From: Paenibacillus cremeus
Lineage (GTDB): Bacteria > Bacillota > Bacilli > Paenibacillales > NBRC-103111
Direction: 5' to 3'
DNA length: 64,000 nucleotides
NCBI RefSeq assembly: GCF_007786445.1
Contig: NZ_VNJI01000025.1
Location: 34,490-98,489 of the forward strand
Both the position numbers and the translations under genes were made by a program. The notes beneath the pieces were generated by a model, which saw nothing but the letters and a program-made list of their open reading frames with translations, had not been told where the DNA came from and made no database searches. Positions 34,128-42,802 of the stretch are shown here, in pieces; the first letter of the stretch is position 1, and each line of letters begins with the position of its first letter.

Positions 34128-35102
34128 CGGATAGAGGGAAGAGATCAGCGTTTTGAAGCCAAATTGGCTGATCGCATAGCTCAGAAGCAGCAGAATCGGT
34201 ACGATAATGCGGTAGCTCATTCGGAGCCGCTGCTCGATTTGCAGGGCCAGCCCGTAGACGTCAGCAAGCAGCGTGGTGAAAATTTCGCCGTAGATCACCA
34301 GCACGAACAAGAACTGAAGCAGCGTGCCGATCCGGCGCAGGACGTGGGCCATGGGGATATCGAATTGGTCGATGCCCGGCATTTGAGCGGATAGGGCAAA
34401 ATGGCCGGCAATCAGCATGATGCCGATGCATAACCCGCCGATCACCCCGCCCCAGATTAGTACCGTGCGATCCTTGACTTGAGCCCCAAGCGGAACGAGC
34501 ACCGCCTGTGCCATTGCGAGATTGAATGCGGCATAAAGAAACGGGGAGAACCAGATGCGCGCTATGGATTGATCCGATTTCAGCTGCAGCCAATTATCTG
34601 CGCCGGGAGATCCCCAGGTATGCCAGACGATGAGTATGCTGAACAACGCCATTAAGGGGACTACAATCGTATTGACGGCCAGAATGGCGTCCATGCCTCG
34701 ATTCAGCAGCATATAAGCGAGGATCAAGGTAATCAATAGTCCCGCCTGATAGGGGACATGGAGCTGCTCGGCGAACACCGATCCGCCTCCGGCCAGCATC
34801 ACTGTCGAGACGCCAAACAGGGTGACGAGCGTAAACAAGCTGACCCAGCTGCCGATTCGCTTGCCGAACAGCAGGTTGTTCAAATCCTCGTAGGATTTCG
34901 CATCGAGGCGGCTGGCGATCAGCATTAGCTTCACGCCGAGCCAAACGAACAGAACGGTCGCTGCGCCGATCGTAAAGGTGGCCAGCGCCCCATAGCGGGT
35001 AAAAAACTGCAGGATTTCTTGTCCCGTAGCAAAACCGGCGCCGACGACCGTGCCGACGTATGTGAAGCTGACCTGCAGAATGCTGCCCCATTTTTTAATC
35101 AT
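34050..35102 (-). CDS. YkvI-family membrane protein (APC-superfamily-like transporter)
   Basis: A 350-residue protein with ten or more helices. It starts FTYVGTVVGAGFATGQEILQ, the unwound first-helix pattern of LeuT-fold and GerAB-like carriers, and is typical of the YkvI family. Other helices include LATFTIGAATVLFVWLGV and LFGLFSLAWLVLMVW. Neither substrate nor role is known; the family resembles amino acid/sodium symporters. The frame is complete. Its last 26 codons overlap the end of the convergent gene at 33,741. Confidence 0.82.
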   Translation of the reverse strand: MIKKWGSILQVSFTYVGTVVGAGFATGQEILQFFTRYGALATFTIGAATVLFVWLGVKLMLIASRLDAKSYEDLNNLLFGKRIGSWVSLFTLVTLFGVSTVMLAGGGSVFAEQLHVPYQAGLLITLILAYMLLNRGMDAILAVNTIVVPLMALFSILIVWHTWGSPGADNWLQLKSDQSIARIWFSPFLYAAFNLAMAQAVLVPLGAQVKDRTVLIWGGVIGGLCIGIMLIAGHFALSAQMPGIDQFDIPMAHVLRRIGTLLQFLFVLVIYGEIFTTLLADVYGLALQIEQRLRMSYRIIVPILLLLSYAISQFGFKTLISSLYPLFGLFSLAWLVLMVWHRSGSGRSPH

Positions 35103-35297
35103 GTGCCAGCGCGTCCCCTTCCTTATATATCCATAATGACCGGTATTTTAGGGTGGTTCTGTACAACGTATGAAAATTGTCCAAGCGTCATGCCTTTTTT
35201 GTGCGCAGGAATTCTGATACAATGAGATGGCGTTTGTTTTTTTATCTGGTCCTATGACCAATATCCTATCGCAAATATTTCGCTGGAGCGTGTCGCA

Positions 35298-35912
35298 GTG
35301 GAGCAACTTCTTGAGCTCATTGATCAATATGGCTATATCGCACTTTACGGTCTGCTGGCGCTGGGCATTGTCGGATTGCCGGTGCCGGATGAAATTTTGA
35401 TGACCACCGTAGGCTCGCTAACTGTGGGCGAGAACCCGCTGCTAAGCTTTTGCACATCCTTTCTTGTCAGCTTCGGCGGGGCGATGACCGGCATGCTGGT
35501 TAGTTATTTTTTAGGCAAAAAAGTAGGCAAGCCCTTCCTGTACAAGTTCGGAAAATGGGTGAAGCTGACACCGGAGCGCCTAGCGATAGCGGAAGGCTGG
35601 TTTAAAAAATACGGCTTATGGACTGTCGCCTTCGGCTACTATGTCCCTGGAATCCGTCACTTTACCTGCTATCTCGCAGGAGTTAGCAATGTGAGCTTCT
35701 GGCGGTACTTGCTTTATGCGGGCAGCGGGGCGCTGGTGTGGGCGGCGACGTTCCTTACGCTCGGTCATGTGATCGGTGTGAATGCGCCGGCGATCATGGA
35801 GATGGTGCATCATTACATGGGGCTTAGCGTTTCGATCCTTGCTGTCATTGTCGCCATTGTACTGTATGGGTACTGGCGGTACCGCAAACGCCGCCGTTCC
35901 TGCAGCATCTAG
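35298..35912 (+). CDS. DedA-family membrane protein
   Basis: A 204-residue DedA/VTT protein, a family of undecaprenyl-phosphate or lipid flippases in the cell membrane. Visible features are LALGIVGLPVPDEILM near the start, the conserved SYFLGKKVGKPFLYKFGKW, and FGYYVPGIRHFTCYLAGVS with the Arg essential in E. coli homologues. A C-terminal membrane helix is followed by a basic tail (YWRYRKRRRS). The start is a GTG at 35298; TGGAG lies nine bases upstream, a weak site. Confidence 0.88.
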   Translation: MEQLLELIDQYGYIALYGLLALGIVGLPVPDEILMTTVGSLTVGENPLLSFCTSFLVSFGGAMTGMLVSYFLGKKVGKPFLYKFGKWVKLTPERLAIAEGWFKKYGLWTVAFGYYVPGIRHFTCYLAGVSNVSFWRYLLYAGSGALVWAATFLTLGHVIGVNAPAIMEMVHHYMGLSVSILAVIVAIVLYGYWRYRKRRRSCSI

Positions 35913-35929
35913 CAAATAAAGCGAAATAA

Positions 35930-35962
35930 AAAAACCTCGATCCGAATGGAAACGAGGTTTTT
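35930..35962. terminator. Bidirectional terminator between dedA and the lipoprotein gene
   Basis: AAAAACCTCG (35930-35939) and CGAGGTTTTT (35953-35962) form a perfect 10-base stem with runs of A and T on its two sides. Confidence 0.85.
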
Positions 35963-35965
35963 GGC

Positions 35966-36679
35966 TTACTCCGCAAACAGCTTAATGGAGTTGACTTTTT
36001 GCGTCTTGGGATCGATGTCGAGCTTGAGCAGGGCCCCAGATGCTTTGTATGTAAGCACGAGGCTCGTGTTGCCGTCCGGCTTGCCCAGCGCCTTGGTGAC
36101 GTCCGCTACCGGGTCGCCTAGCTTCAAGCCGTTCAATCCAGGGTCGATGTCATGGCTCCGTACATCTACGAATTGCAGCTGATTTTGCTTGTTGAAGCCG
36201 ACCTGAAAGTCTGAGTAATTGTATACCGTAATGGGATCCGCATCATCATCCATCACGAAGGTGTCTTTGGGCTCTCCCAGCTTCGCTTTGATCTCGCTTA
36301 AGTCCGTCTTCAGCGTCAGCCCGAGCAGCGTCGGCTTCGCTTGCGTGTATGGCGCTGAAATCTCCAGCTTCGGCTTGGCGCCTGTGCTTCGCTTCGGATC
36401 GCTGCCGCTGGGGGCATCCGGGGCTTTGACCGCGGAGTCGCTGCTGGCGAGCGCCACTTTATCGTTCTGAGGTCCCGGCGGTGTCACCGGAGCAGGAACC
36501 GTGCTCTCGACCGGCTTCACTGCTGTCTGAGGTGTCGGTTGGACCACAGCCGTCTCCGGCAGTTGGGTCTTGACGGGCTCGACAGGCCCCGCTTGTTTAT
36601 GTTGACACCCTGCGGTGAAAATCATCACGACCACAGCAACGGACAAGAAACCAATGAAGCTTCTCCTTCTGTTCATCAT
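35966..36679 (-). CDS. Lipoprotein with BamE/SmpA-like repeat, unknown function
   Basis: The 237-residue product has a lipoprotein signal peptide (FLSVAVVVMIFTAGC) with the modified Cys at about residue 25, then a Pro/Val/Lys-rich linker to about residue 110. The folded part has two related units: GLTLKTDLSEIKAKLGEPKD and LKLGDPVADVTKALGKPDGN. This 'G-x-x-L-G-x-P' pattern is seen in BamE/SmpA-like and DUF4309-type proteins, which work by protein-protein contact in the envelope. GGAAAGGAAG precedes two ATGs (36679, 36676). No direct functional clue comes from its neighbours. Confidence 0.78.
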   Translation of the reverse strand: MMNRRRSFIGFLSVAVVVMIFTAGCQHKQAGPVEPVKTQLPETAVVQPTPQTAVKPVESTVPAPVTPPGPQNDKVALASSDSAVKAPDAPSGSDPKRSTGAKPKLEISAPYTQAKPTLLGLTLKTDLSEIKAKLGEPKDTFVMDDDADPITVYNYSDFQVGFNKQNQLQFVDVRSHDIDPGLNGLKLGDPVADVTKALGKPDGNTSLVLTYKASGALLKLDIDPKTQKVNSIKLFAE

Positions 36680-36993
36680 TAACTTCCTTTCCGTTCAATA
36701 CTTATAGCACTACTTATCATACATGGAAGGCTGCCGCTTCTTCAAAGACCAAAAATGACCAAATCCACGCAAATTTTATGAAAATAACTCGTTATCATTT
36801 TCATAAGCTTGTTTTCATTCCGGGAGGCCTAGTTTCACGCTCTTATCTTCCCTATAGTTATTTAGACGGATAAAACGGAATAAAGTTGCGGAATTTTTTG
36901 GAAATCCTTAAAATATGGTACTTGAAACCTGCTTCAACGATATGATAAGTTTACGGAAAAAGGTTTTTCGAATAGGGGAAAGGCGTGGAAGCG
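36680..36993. promoter_or_regulatory. Gene-free divergent control region between the lipoprotein and xpt
   Basis: It holds an inverted repeat ATGAAAAT-N11-ATTTTCAT (36778-36804) and a candidate xpt promoter TTGCGG-N17-TAAAAT (36886-36914). I searched by eye for a guanine-class riboswitch, which precedes xpt in B. subtilis, and do not find its conserved core. Regulation of this xpt copy must be different. Confidence 0.45.
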
Positions 36994-37563
36994 ATGGAAC
37001 TGTTGAAGCAAAGAATAAGAGAGATTGGCACGGTAGTTTCGGGCGAGGTCATTAAGCTGGATGCCATCTTGAATCATGCCGTAGATCCGGCGCTGACAAC
37101 GGCGATGGGGAAGGAATTTGCACGCCTGTACCGGGAAGAACGGGTTACGAAAGTTTTGACGATCGAATCGTCCGGTATTCCCATCGCATTCGCGGTAGCG
37201 CAGGAGCTGAACGTGCCGATGGTTTTCGCCCGCCGGAAAAAAACGCTGAATATGGACACGGATACTTACAGTGAGCGCGTGCCGTCGTTTACCAAAGGAA
37301 TCGTTACCGATATTATGGTGTCCAAAGAATTTTTGAACGAGACGGACCGCGTCGTGCTGATCGACGATTTTATTGCTAATGGAGATGCAGCCAGAGGGCT
37401 GATCCGGATCATTCGCCGTTCTGGTGCCACCCTGCTCGGGCTCGGCATTGCGGTAGAAAAGTCGTTCCAAGCGGGCGGCCGAACCATTCGCGAAGCGGGC
37501 ATCCGGGTGGAATCGCTTGTTAAGATTGCCTCGCTGGCAAACGGTCAAATCGAGTTTGAATAG
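36994..37563 (+). CDS. xpt: Xanthine phosphoribosyltransferase
   Basis: Xpt salvages xanthine with PRPP to make XMP. The 189-residue product has the family N-terminus MELLKQRIREIG, the hood segment LNHAVDPALTTAMGKEFA, FARRKKTLNMD, and the PRPP-binding loop VVLIDDFIANGDAARGL. The ATG at 36994 aligns best with the B. subtilis protein (MEALKRKI); an in-frame GTG at 36985 is closer to the GGGGAAAGG site and remains possible. No purine permease gene (pbuX) follows, unlike in B. subtilis. Confidence 0.92.
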   Translation: MELLKQRIREIGTVVSGEVIKLDAILNHAVDPALTTAMGKEFARLYREERVTKVLTIESSGIPIAFAVAQELNVPMVFARRKKTLNMDTDTYSERVPSFTKGIVTDIMVSKEFLNETDRVVLIDDFIANGDAARGLIRIIRRSGATLLGLGIAVEKSFQAGGRTIREAGIRVESLVKIASLANGQIEFE

Positions 37564-37677
37564 CAAGATTTGCATCCTTCCCTAGGTTGGCGTTTTCCTT
37601 TATAATGGACCCATGGGATAAGGAACACGCGCGGCAGAAAAGCTGCTTCGGTGTAATTCATGAGGAGGTGCGCTGCT

Positions 37678-38001
37678 ATGGGGAAAGAAATTCCGGCAGA
37701 TTTTTTCGTAACCAAACTGAACGAGGCTAAAGTTCACTTTGAACGTGCCCTTGATTGTAAGCATACAGAGTTTGACGATCTGTATCCCTATATGATTGAG
37801 CATCCTCAATTTTTCTGGTACAAGAGATATGTAGCTTGGTCCGAGCTGCTTACGATCGTAAAGCTTTGCAATGAGCTGGAGATCAGCTGGCAGGAGCAGT
37901 TTTCACATCAGCAGGCAGAGTACATTCAGAAGCGGGTTATGTCCAGCAAGGTGCTTGACTATTGGTTTGAAACGAACGACTCCAAAGAGCACGTCGGTTA
38001 A
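37678..38001 (+). CDS. Hypothetical protein (107 residues)
   Basis: The ATG at 37678 follows GAGGAGGTG by seven bases. The product is soluble, mostly helical and rich in aromatic residues (HPQFFWYKRYVAWSELLTI; LCNELEISWQEQFSHQQAEY). No signal peptide, Cys motif or catalytic motif is visible and I do not recognise the family. It has its own terminator and stands alone between xpt and the cbiZ pair. Confidence 0.75.
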   Translation: MGKEIPADFFVTKLNEAKVHFERALDCKHTEFDDLYPYMIEHPQFFWYKRYVAWSELLTIVKLCNELEISWQEQFSHQQAEYIQKRVMSSKVLDYWFETNDSKEHVG

Positions 38002-38021
38002 TTGTCTGCATAGATCGAGAT

Positions 38022-38062
38022 GAGCCTGCTCCGTCAGCGATGACCGGACCGGGCTCTTTTTT
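38022..38062 (+). terminator. Intrinsic terminator after the 107-residue protein
   Basis: GAGCC at 38022 pairs with GGCTC near 38056 with an imperfect inner stem, followed by six T's. Confidence 0.6.
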
Positions 38063-38148
38063 GTACGCCGCTTGGTTTATTGTAGCCTTCAAATAAGGTA
38101 TAGTTGTAGCAAGAGATGACTGGAAAAAGGTAAGGGAGGCAGAGCAGC

Positions 38149-38376
38149 ATGATTACGGATGAGCAGCTGGATCAATATCGCATTGATGGGACGTTCCTGC
38201 GGGTTGTTCGGGATGCAGACCGCGCCAATGATGTACGGGGCTATGTCGTAGCCTGGGATGACCAGACGGTCATGATTCGCAAGCGCAGCAGACGGGTCGT
38301 CAAGCTGGACCGCAGCTATCTATATGAGCCTTATGAGGAGCCAAGAACGCAGCTATGGCTTGAGGAGGAGGAATGA
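38149..38376 (+). CDS. Small protein (75 residues), coupled to cbiZ
   Basis: AAGGGAGG precedes the ATG. The product looks like a small beta-barrel (FLRVVRDADRANDVRGYVVA then WDDQTVMIRKRSRRVVKL) with an acidic tail, similar in feel to Hfq/Sm-like or SH3-like small domains, but no family is recognised. Its stop overlaps the start of the next gene (ATGA at 38373), so the two are translated together and probably act together. Confidence 0.72.
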   Translation: MITDEQLDQYRIDGTFLRVVRDADRANDVRGYVVAWDDQTVMIRKRSRRVVKLDRSYLYEPYEEPRTQLWLEEEE

Positions 38377-39080
38377 TTGACGGCTTGAGCGAGCAGCTTA
38401 TTGATCAGGGGTGGCAAAGCTACTTCTTGATTCGATCCGAGCGGCCGCTTCGCACCTTGAACTCCTCCATGTGGGGCGAGGGCTTTGGCATGCACCGGCT
38501 GCTCATGAATCGGCAGGTGGACAAGCGGTACATGTCGGACGACCCGCTGGCCGAAATGCATGCCTTTATGGCTGCGCACGAGATTTCACCGGATGAGACG
38601 GCTGCGCTCCTAACCTCGGCGTTTTTGCAGGATCGCGCTTTTGAGGAGCTCCGTTTGGAGGATGGCACCCGCGTATGCTGCTGGGTTACAGCGGGGCTGA
38701 GCAATAAAGCGCGGGCAGGGAAAACGCAGGAGATCGCCAAGCTGTATCCGGGGACCATCAACACGATTCTTGTGATCGACGGTCAGCTGACCGATGCGGC
38801 GTTCGTGAATGCTGTCATCACGGCGACGGAGGCCAAAACGGCCGCGCTGCAGGATTTGAACGTGACCTTGGCCGAGGGAGAGCCTCATGCCACAGGAACA
38901 ACGACGGATGCGGTGCTAATGGCTGCGACCCAGCGCGGTACCGCGTTCCGCTATGCCGGGACAGCAACGCAGCTAGGCTATGCGATCGGACGTACGGTAT
39001 ACGTAGCGACGACGAGGTCAGCCGCCGCTTATTTTGCCCGCATGAACACGGATGAACTCCACAAAGTAGGGAAAGCTTAA
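38373..39080 (+). CDS. cbiZ: Adenosylcobinamide amidohydrolase
   Basis: CbiZ cuts the aminopropanol arm from incomplete or foreign corrinoids to adenosylcobyric acid, so they can be rebuilt into a usable cobamide. The 235-residue product shows the family motifs: VTAGLSNKARAGK, PGTINTILVIDGQLTDAAFV, ITATEAKTAALQDL and the C-terminal HATGTTTDAVLMAA. It is translationally coupled to a small protein gene. No cobalamin riboswitch or other cob genes are nearby. Functionally it fits the B12-dependent ribonucleotide reductase further along the window. Confidence 0.88.
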   Translation: MIDGLSEQLIDQGWQSYFLIRSERPLRTLNSSMWGEGFGMHRLLMNRQVDKRYMSDDPLAEMHAFMAAHEISPDETAALLTSAFLQDRAFEELRLEDGTRVCCWVTAGLSNKARAGKTQEIAKLYPGTINTILVIDGQLTDAAFVNAVITATEAKTAALQDLNVTLAEGEPHATGTTTDAVLMAATQRGTAFRYAGTATQLGYAIGRTVYVATTRSAAAYFARMNTDELHKVGKA

Positions 39081-39120
39081 CGAATGAAGCCATTTTAGGC
39101 CGTCGAGGGAGAGATTCGAA

Positions 39121-39348
39121 GTGAAGTCCAAGCAAGCTGCTCAGGAGCAGGAGAATTATGTGATGCTGGAAAAAAATTATGTTCTACGGCTAAAGCGTTT
39201 GCCGGATGGGGTAGAGGGCGATGTGATTATGCTCGATGCCAAAAAGCCCGGTCAAGCCACGCATCTGTTTGACGCTCCGAAGCAATCGTCCGTAGATGAG
39301 CTCAGCGCTTGGGCCAGGCAGGCATTAGAGGCTTTTAGAGAGGGCTGA
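39121..39348 (+). CDS. Small protein (75 residues), unknown function
   Basis: The GTG at 39121 has GAGGGAGAG seven bases upstream. The product is soluble with a beta-strand start (NYVLRLKRLPDGVEGDVIML) and a helical end (VDELSAWARQALEAFREG). It lies 40 bases after cbiZ on the same strand and may be part of that operon. No family is recognised. Confidence 0.68.
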   Translation: MKSKQAAQEQENYVMLEKNYVLRLKRLPDGVEGDVIMLDAKKPGQATHLFDAPKQSSVDELSAWARQALEAFREG

Positions 39349-39365
39349 AGGCTGAGCAGGCAAGC

Positions 39366-39590
39366 TTAATCGCGCCAAAAGGCCGAGATCAGCATCAAGA
39401 GGCCGAACGTCGCCAGCAAGCTGACGAGCACGAAGACAAGCCCGCCGAGTAGGAGCAGCATGCCCGGGAATACGAAAGCGATAATGACCGCCAGTCCAAT
39501 CACCCAGAAGAATGCTTTGACCGTAAGCTTGAGCAGCGTCCAAAGCAGCAGCGCCAAGAGCGCCCCCCCAATAATTTGCAGCAGAATCAT
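39366..39590 (-). CDS. Small membrane protein (74 residues), unknown function
   Basis: The ATG at 39590 follows GAGGAGG by nine bases; the in-frame GTG at 39599 is inside that site. Most of the sequence is hydrophobic, with three close helices (LLQIIGGALLALLLWTLL, FFWVIGLAVIIAFVFPGM, GLVFVLVSLLATFGLLMLI) and a short charged tail FWRD. It converges with the 75-residue protein gene. Confidence 0.7.
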   Translation of the reverse strand: MILLQIIGGALLALLLWTLLKLTVKAFFWVIGLAVIIAFVFPGMLLLLGGLVFVLVSLLATFGLLMLISAFWRD

Positions 39591-39729
39591 GTGAGACACC
39601 TCCTCGTTGCCAACAGTATATGGTCAAGGCTACCAAAGGATGACTCCTTGCAAGGATCCGTCATAGCGCAGCTTGTATCCGCATACAATGGTTGTTACTC
39701 AGGTGCGTAAGAGAGGAGCTTGATGTCCG

Positions 39730-39831
39730 ATGAAGGAAGGCTCTGCTTTGAAGGGGACGGTCTTTGGGGTATTGTTTACGCTTCCATTGTGGGCCCTGAT
39801 CATTTGGCTCATTTACGGTTTGGTGAGATGA
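39730..39831 (+). CDS. Very small membrane protein (33 residues)
   Basis: An ATG at 39730 opens the peptide MKEGSALKGTVFGVLFTLPL, WALIIWLIYGLVR, ending in TGA at 39829. It has a short positive start and one membrane helix with a Pro kink, the composition of genuine small membrane proteins. AGAGGAG lies about 11 bases upstream, a little far. An overlapping longer frame (starting 39720) has no such pattern. No family is recognised. It precedes a tRNA-Leu gene. Confidence 0.5.
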   Translation: MKEGSALKGTVFGVLFTLPLWALIIWLIYGLVR

Positions 39832-39899
39832 AAAAAGGTTTGACTTCATGCTTAAGAGATGATATATTATTTCTTGTCTCATTAAGAGACTTCAGATTT

Positions 39900-39983
39900 G
39901 CGTTCGTGGCGGAATTGGCAGACGCGCTAGATTCAGGTTCTAGTGGGGTAACAGCCGTGGAGGTTCGAGTCCTCTCGAGCGCA
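39900..39983 (+). tRNA. tRNA-Leu (anticodon CAG), copy 1
   Basis: The acceptor stem GCGTTCG pairs with CGAGCGC (one G-U pair). The anticodon stem-loop CTAGA-TTCAGGT-TCTAG gives anticodon CAG. The T arm is GGAGG-TTCGAGT-CCTCT. It has the long variable arm of a class II tRNA. Discriminator A is at 39983, with no encoded CCA. It is 84 nt long. Confidence 0.93.
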
Positions 39984-39997
39984 TCGATCAAGACAGA

Positions 39998-40037
39998 CAG
40001 GGGTTTCAACCGAATAGGTTGAGGCCCTTGTTTTTTT
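39998..40037 (+). terminator. Intrinsic terminator after tRNA-Leu copy 1
   Basis: GGGGTTTCAACC pairs with GGTTGAGGCCC around GAATA, followed by seven T's. Confidence 0.75.
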
Positions 40038-40116
40038 ATGGCCTTCTCTTCTGGACAAAAGAAGGAAATTTTCGCATTTTGTCGAAACTAAATAGTATAA
40101 CTACAAGATTACGGGA

Positions 40117-40833
40117 ATGGTTGCTATGAACAATCTCATTCACATTTTAATCGTTGACGATGATCCGGACATTGCCCAGCTAATTGCGCACAGCTTAAAG
40201 TCGGAAGGTTATCAAATCACCGTCTGCCACAGTGGGAAAGAAGCGCTCGTGCTGATGCGGAATCATGCCGAGTATACGCTGCTCATCTTGGATATTGTGA
40301 TGCCGGAGATCGACGGACTCGAGGTGTGCCGCCAAATTCGTGCGCAGTTCGAAGGTCCGATCGTGCTGCTGAGCGGGAAGGATCGCGAGCTGGATAAGGT
40401 GATTGGTCTGGAAATCGGAGCGGATGATTACGTCACGAAGCCGTTCATGATCGGCGAGCTGGTCTCGCGGATTAAAGCACATTTGCGCCGGGAGCAGCGC
40501 AGTGCACAGCGGCGAAGCAGCGCTAGCGGCATTTTGTCGTTCCAGCACCTGTTGATCAATAAAAACACGTTTGAAGTATATAAGAATGCGGAACGGGTAC
40601 TGCTGACCACGAAGGAATTTCAAATTCTCGTCTATTTGGCTGAAAGCCGGGGGCGGGTGTTGTCCAGAGAACAGATTTATGACGCCATCTGGGGCAACTG
40701 GGAGTTTGGAGATTTGAATACAGTAACCGTCCACATCAAAAACCTGCGGGACAAGCTCGACCCAGGAAATAAATATATTAAGACCGTGTGGGGCGCCGGC
40801 TACAAATTTACCGGAGATAGTCCAACTTCATAA
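40117..40833 (+). CDS. Response regulator, OmpR/PhoB family (orphan)
   Basis: A receiver domain (residues 5-120: LIVDDDPD acidic pocket, phospho-acceptor Asp in LLILDIVMPEIDGLEV, switch Ser in VLLSGKD, Lys in DYVTKPF) is joined to a winged-helix DNA-binding domain (TTKEFQILVYLAES; NTVTVHIKNLRDKL; VWGAGYKF). No histidine kinase gene is adjacent, so its partner lies elsewhere. The start may be ATG 40117 or 40126, since neither has a strong ribosome site. Two chemoreceptor genes follow, with no evidence that it controls them. A T-rich stretch at about 40,880-40,900 probably ends the transcript. Confidence 0.88.
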   Translation: MVAMNNLIHILIVDDDPDIAQLIAHSLKSEGYQITVCHSGKEALVLMRNHAEYTLLILDIVMPEIDGLEVCRQIRAQFEGPIVLLSGKDRELDKVIGLEIGADDYVTKPFMIGELVSRIKAHLRREQRSAQRRSSASGILSFQHLLINKNTFEVYKNAERVLLTTKEFQILVYLAESRGRVLSREQIYDAIWGNWEFGDLNTVTVHIKNLRDKLDPGNKYIKTVWGAGYKFTGDSPTS

Positions 40834-40993
40834 CCTTTGCTTAGGAGATCCAATCGTTTGCGGCAGGCAGCGTGCGGGCTCTTTTTTTTGTTTTTTTATT
40901 GATTTTAGATTTCTTTATATTTGGCTTATTGTTTTCTAACATCTTCACGTTATACTGCTAGTATCTTCATATATAGGACTGGAGGACTAGCTT

Positions 40994-42691
40994 ATGATGA
41001 AAAAAATGACGATCCGGACCAAACTGATTCTCGGGATTTCGACCATTGTGTTGCTGTTTGCGGCTTCTTTTCTTGTCAGTCTGTTTCTGCAAAAGCAGCG
41101 CACCGAATTAAGCAGTGAAATTGCCTTTCATCGCAATATTCTCAGCCATCTGCAATCGTTAAGCGAAACGGCGATCCGAGTCGACGATTATGGCTCTTAC
41201 TACATGCTGGAAGGCGATGGCAAGCAAACGAAATATTTTGACAAGTATTCAGCAGCGCTGAAGAGCATGCTGGAGGAAGCGGAGGCTGTGAAGCAAATGC
41301 AGCTGGATCCGGAGCAAGTGAAGACGTTTGCAGATTTTGAAGCCGATTGGAGCAAGTATCAAAAGGGCAACGAGGACATTTTCAGGCAATACCGCAGCGG
41401 CGATATACAGAAGGCGCAGAAGGACTATGCGAATGTGCCTTTTGACAATACGATTCAAATTCTACGCAAGGTGACCGGACAGCTGCAAGCGGACATCGAG
41501 GCTTTGGAGAACAGCTCCGAGGCGAAGGAGAAGCTGGCGTCAACGCTGAACATGTGGATTATTGTCGCGGCTACTGTGATCGGGATTGGCTTTGCTCTGC
41601 TGCTCGCAAGGCGCATTACCGCACCGATCTTAGTTGTGAACCGGCAATTAAAAGAGATCGCCGAGGGGGAAGGGGATTTGACGCGGCGCATTACCGTCCG
41701 GTCGAATGACGAAATCGGGGATTTAGCGGATTCGTTCAATCAAATGATGGGCAAGCTGCAGCGGTTGATTCGCGAGGTCGCACAGCACGCCAAGCAAGTA
41801 GCGGAATCGTCGCTGACTTTAAGAGAAAGCTCTATGCAAACCAGCTCAGCATCGGAGCACATTGCAGAAACATGTCAAGAAGCGGCAACTGGAGCGGAGA
41901 AGCAGGCGGCTGGCGTATCCAGCGGGACGATCATGATGAATGAAATGGCCAAGGCGGTCCTGGAAATCGCGGGCAATGCCCAGAACGCCACCGTCAATGC
42001 GATGGATTCGTCCAAGCAGGCCAAATCCGGTAATGAGTCTATACAAACGGCGATTGGACGGATGAATTCCATTCAGAGCACTGTGGCCAGCTTGGATGTG
42101 TCGGTCCGTGGGCTGGGAATGCGCTCGCAGGAGATCGGGCAGATTGTCACGGTCATTACGGGGCTTGCTGCCCAGACGAATTTGCTTGCGCTTAATGCGA
42201 CCATTGAAGCGGCGCGTGCCGGAGAAGCGGGGCGAGGGTTTGCGGTGGTGGCCTCGGAGGTACGTAAGCTAGCGGATCAATCCAATCAATCGGCCGAGCA
42301 GATCGCTGAGCTGATCCAATCGATTCAAGCGGATACCCAGCATGCGATCATCGCTATGAAGGCCGGGTCGGACGAAGTCGAAGCAGGTAGCCAGGAGATC
42401 CGTAAAGCCGGTGAAGCGTTCGGGCAGATCATGCTAGCGATCGATCAAGTGGCGGGAAGCATCGAGGAGGTTTCCGCTGCGACCGAACAGATGGCGGCCA
42501 GCACGGATGAAGTCGTGAATACGCTCAATCACATCACGATTCTTTCACAGGAAGCGGCATCGGGCACGCAAAATATTTCGGCGGCAACCGAGGAGCAGCT
42601 GGCTTCTATGGAAGAAATTACAGCTACATCCAGCACCTTGTTGAGCTTAGCGGAAGAGCTGCAGGATCTGGTATCAAAATTTAAAGTTTAG
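40994..42691 (+). CDS. Methyl-accepting chemotaxis protein, 4-helix-bundle sensor
   Basis: The 565-residue receptor has a first membrane helix ([20 protein letters not shown]), an extracellular helical sensor to about residue 185, a second helix ([19 protein letters not shown]), a HAMP domain ([20 protein letters not shown]), and a long signalling coil. The tip that contacts CheA/CheW is [29 protein letters not shown], broken here only in description by the conserved Ala/Gly-rich turn. Gln/Glu pairs for methylation are present on both arms. GGAGGACTAGCTT precedes the ATG. It steers swimming or related behaviour through CheA; the ligand is unknown. Confidence 0.93.
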   Translation: MMKKMTIRTKLILGISTIVLLFAASFLVSLFLQKQRTELSSEIAFHRNILSHLQSLSETAIRVDDYGSYYMLEGDGKQTKYFDKYSAALKSMLEEAEAVKQMQLDPEQVKTFADFEADWSKYQKGNEDIFRQYRSGDIQKAQKDYANVPFDNTIQILRKVTGQLQADIEALENSSEAKEKLASTLNMWIIVAATVIGIGFALLLARRITAPILVVNRQLKEIAEGEGDLTRRITVRSNDEIGDLADSFNQMMGKLQRLIREVAQHAKQVAESSLTLRESSMQTSSASEHIAETCQEAATGAEKQAAGVSSGTIMMNEMAKAVLEIAGNAQNATVNAMDSSKQAKSGNESIQTAIGRMNSIQSTVASLDVSVRGLGMRSQEIGQIVTVITGLAAQTNLLALNATIEAARAGEAGRGFAVVASEVRKLADQSNQSAEQIAELIQSIQADTQHAIIAMKAGSDEVEAGSQEIRKAGEAFGQIMLAIDQVAGSIEEVSAATEQMAASTDEVVNTLNHITILSQEAASGTQNISAATEEQLASMEEITATSSTLLSLAEELQDLVSKFKV

Positions 42692-42709
42692 ACAAGAATC
42701 GGCTGATAT
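42682..42709 (+). promoter_or_regulatory. Candidate sigma-D (flagellar) promoter for the second chemoreceptor
   Basis: TAAA at 42682-42685, 16 bases, then GCTGATAT at 42702-42709, one base from the sigma-D consensus TAAA-N14-16-GCCGATAT. It starts in the end of the previous receptor gene and lies about 95 bases before the next one. Confidence 0.55.
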
Positions 42710-42802
42710 GGTTTTTAAGGAGGATATCAACTTTTTGCAGTAATGGGACAGACGAGGACAAGGTTAGGGGTAGGGCGAAATACATAAAGGGGGGATCGGG
42801 TA

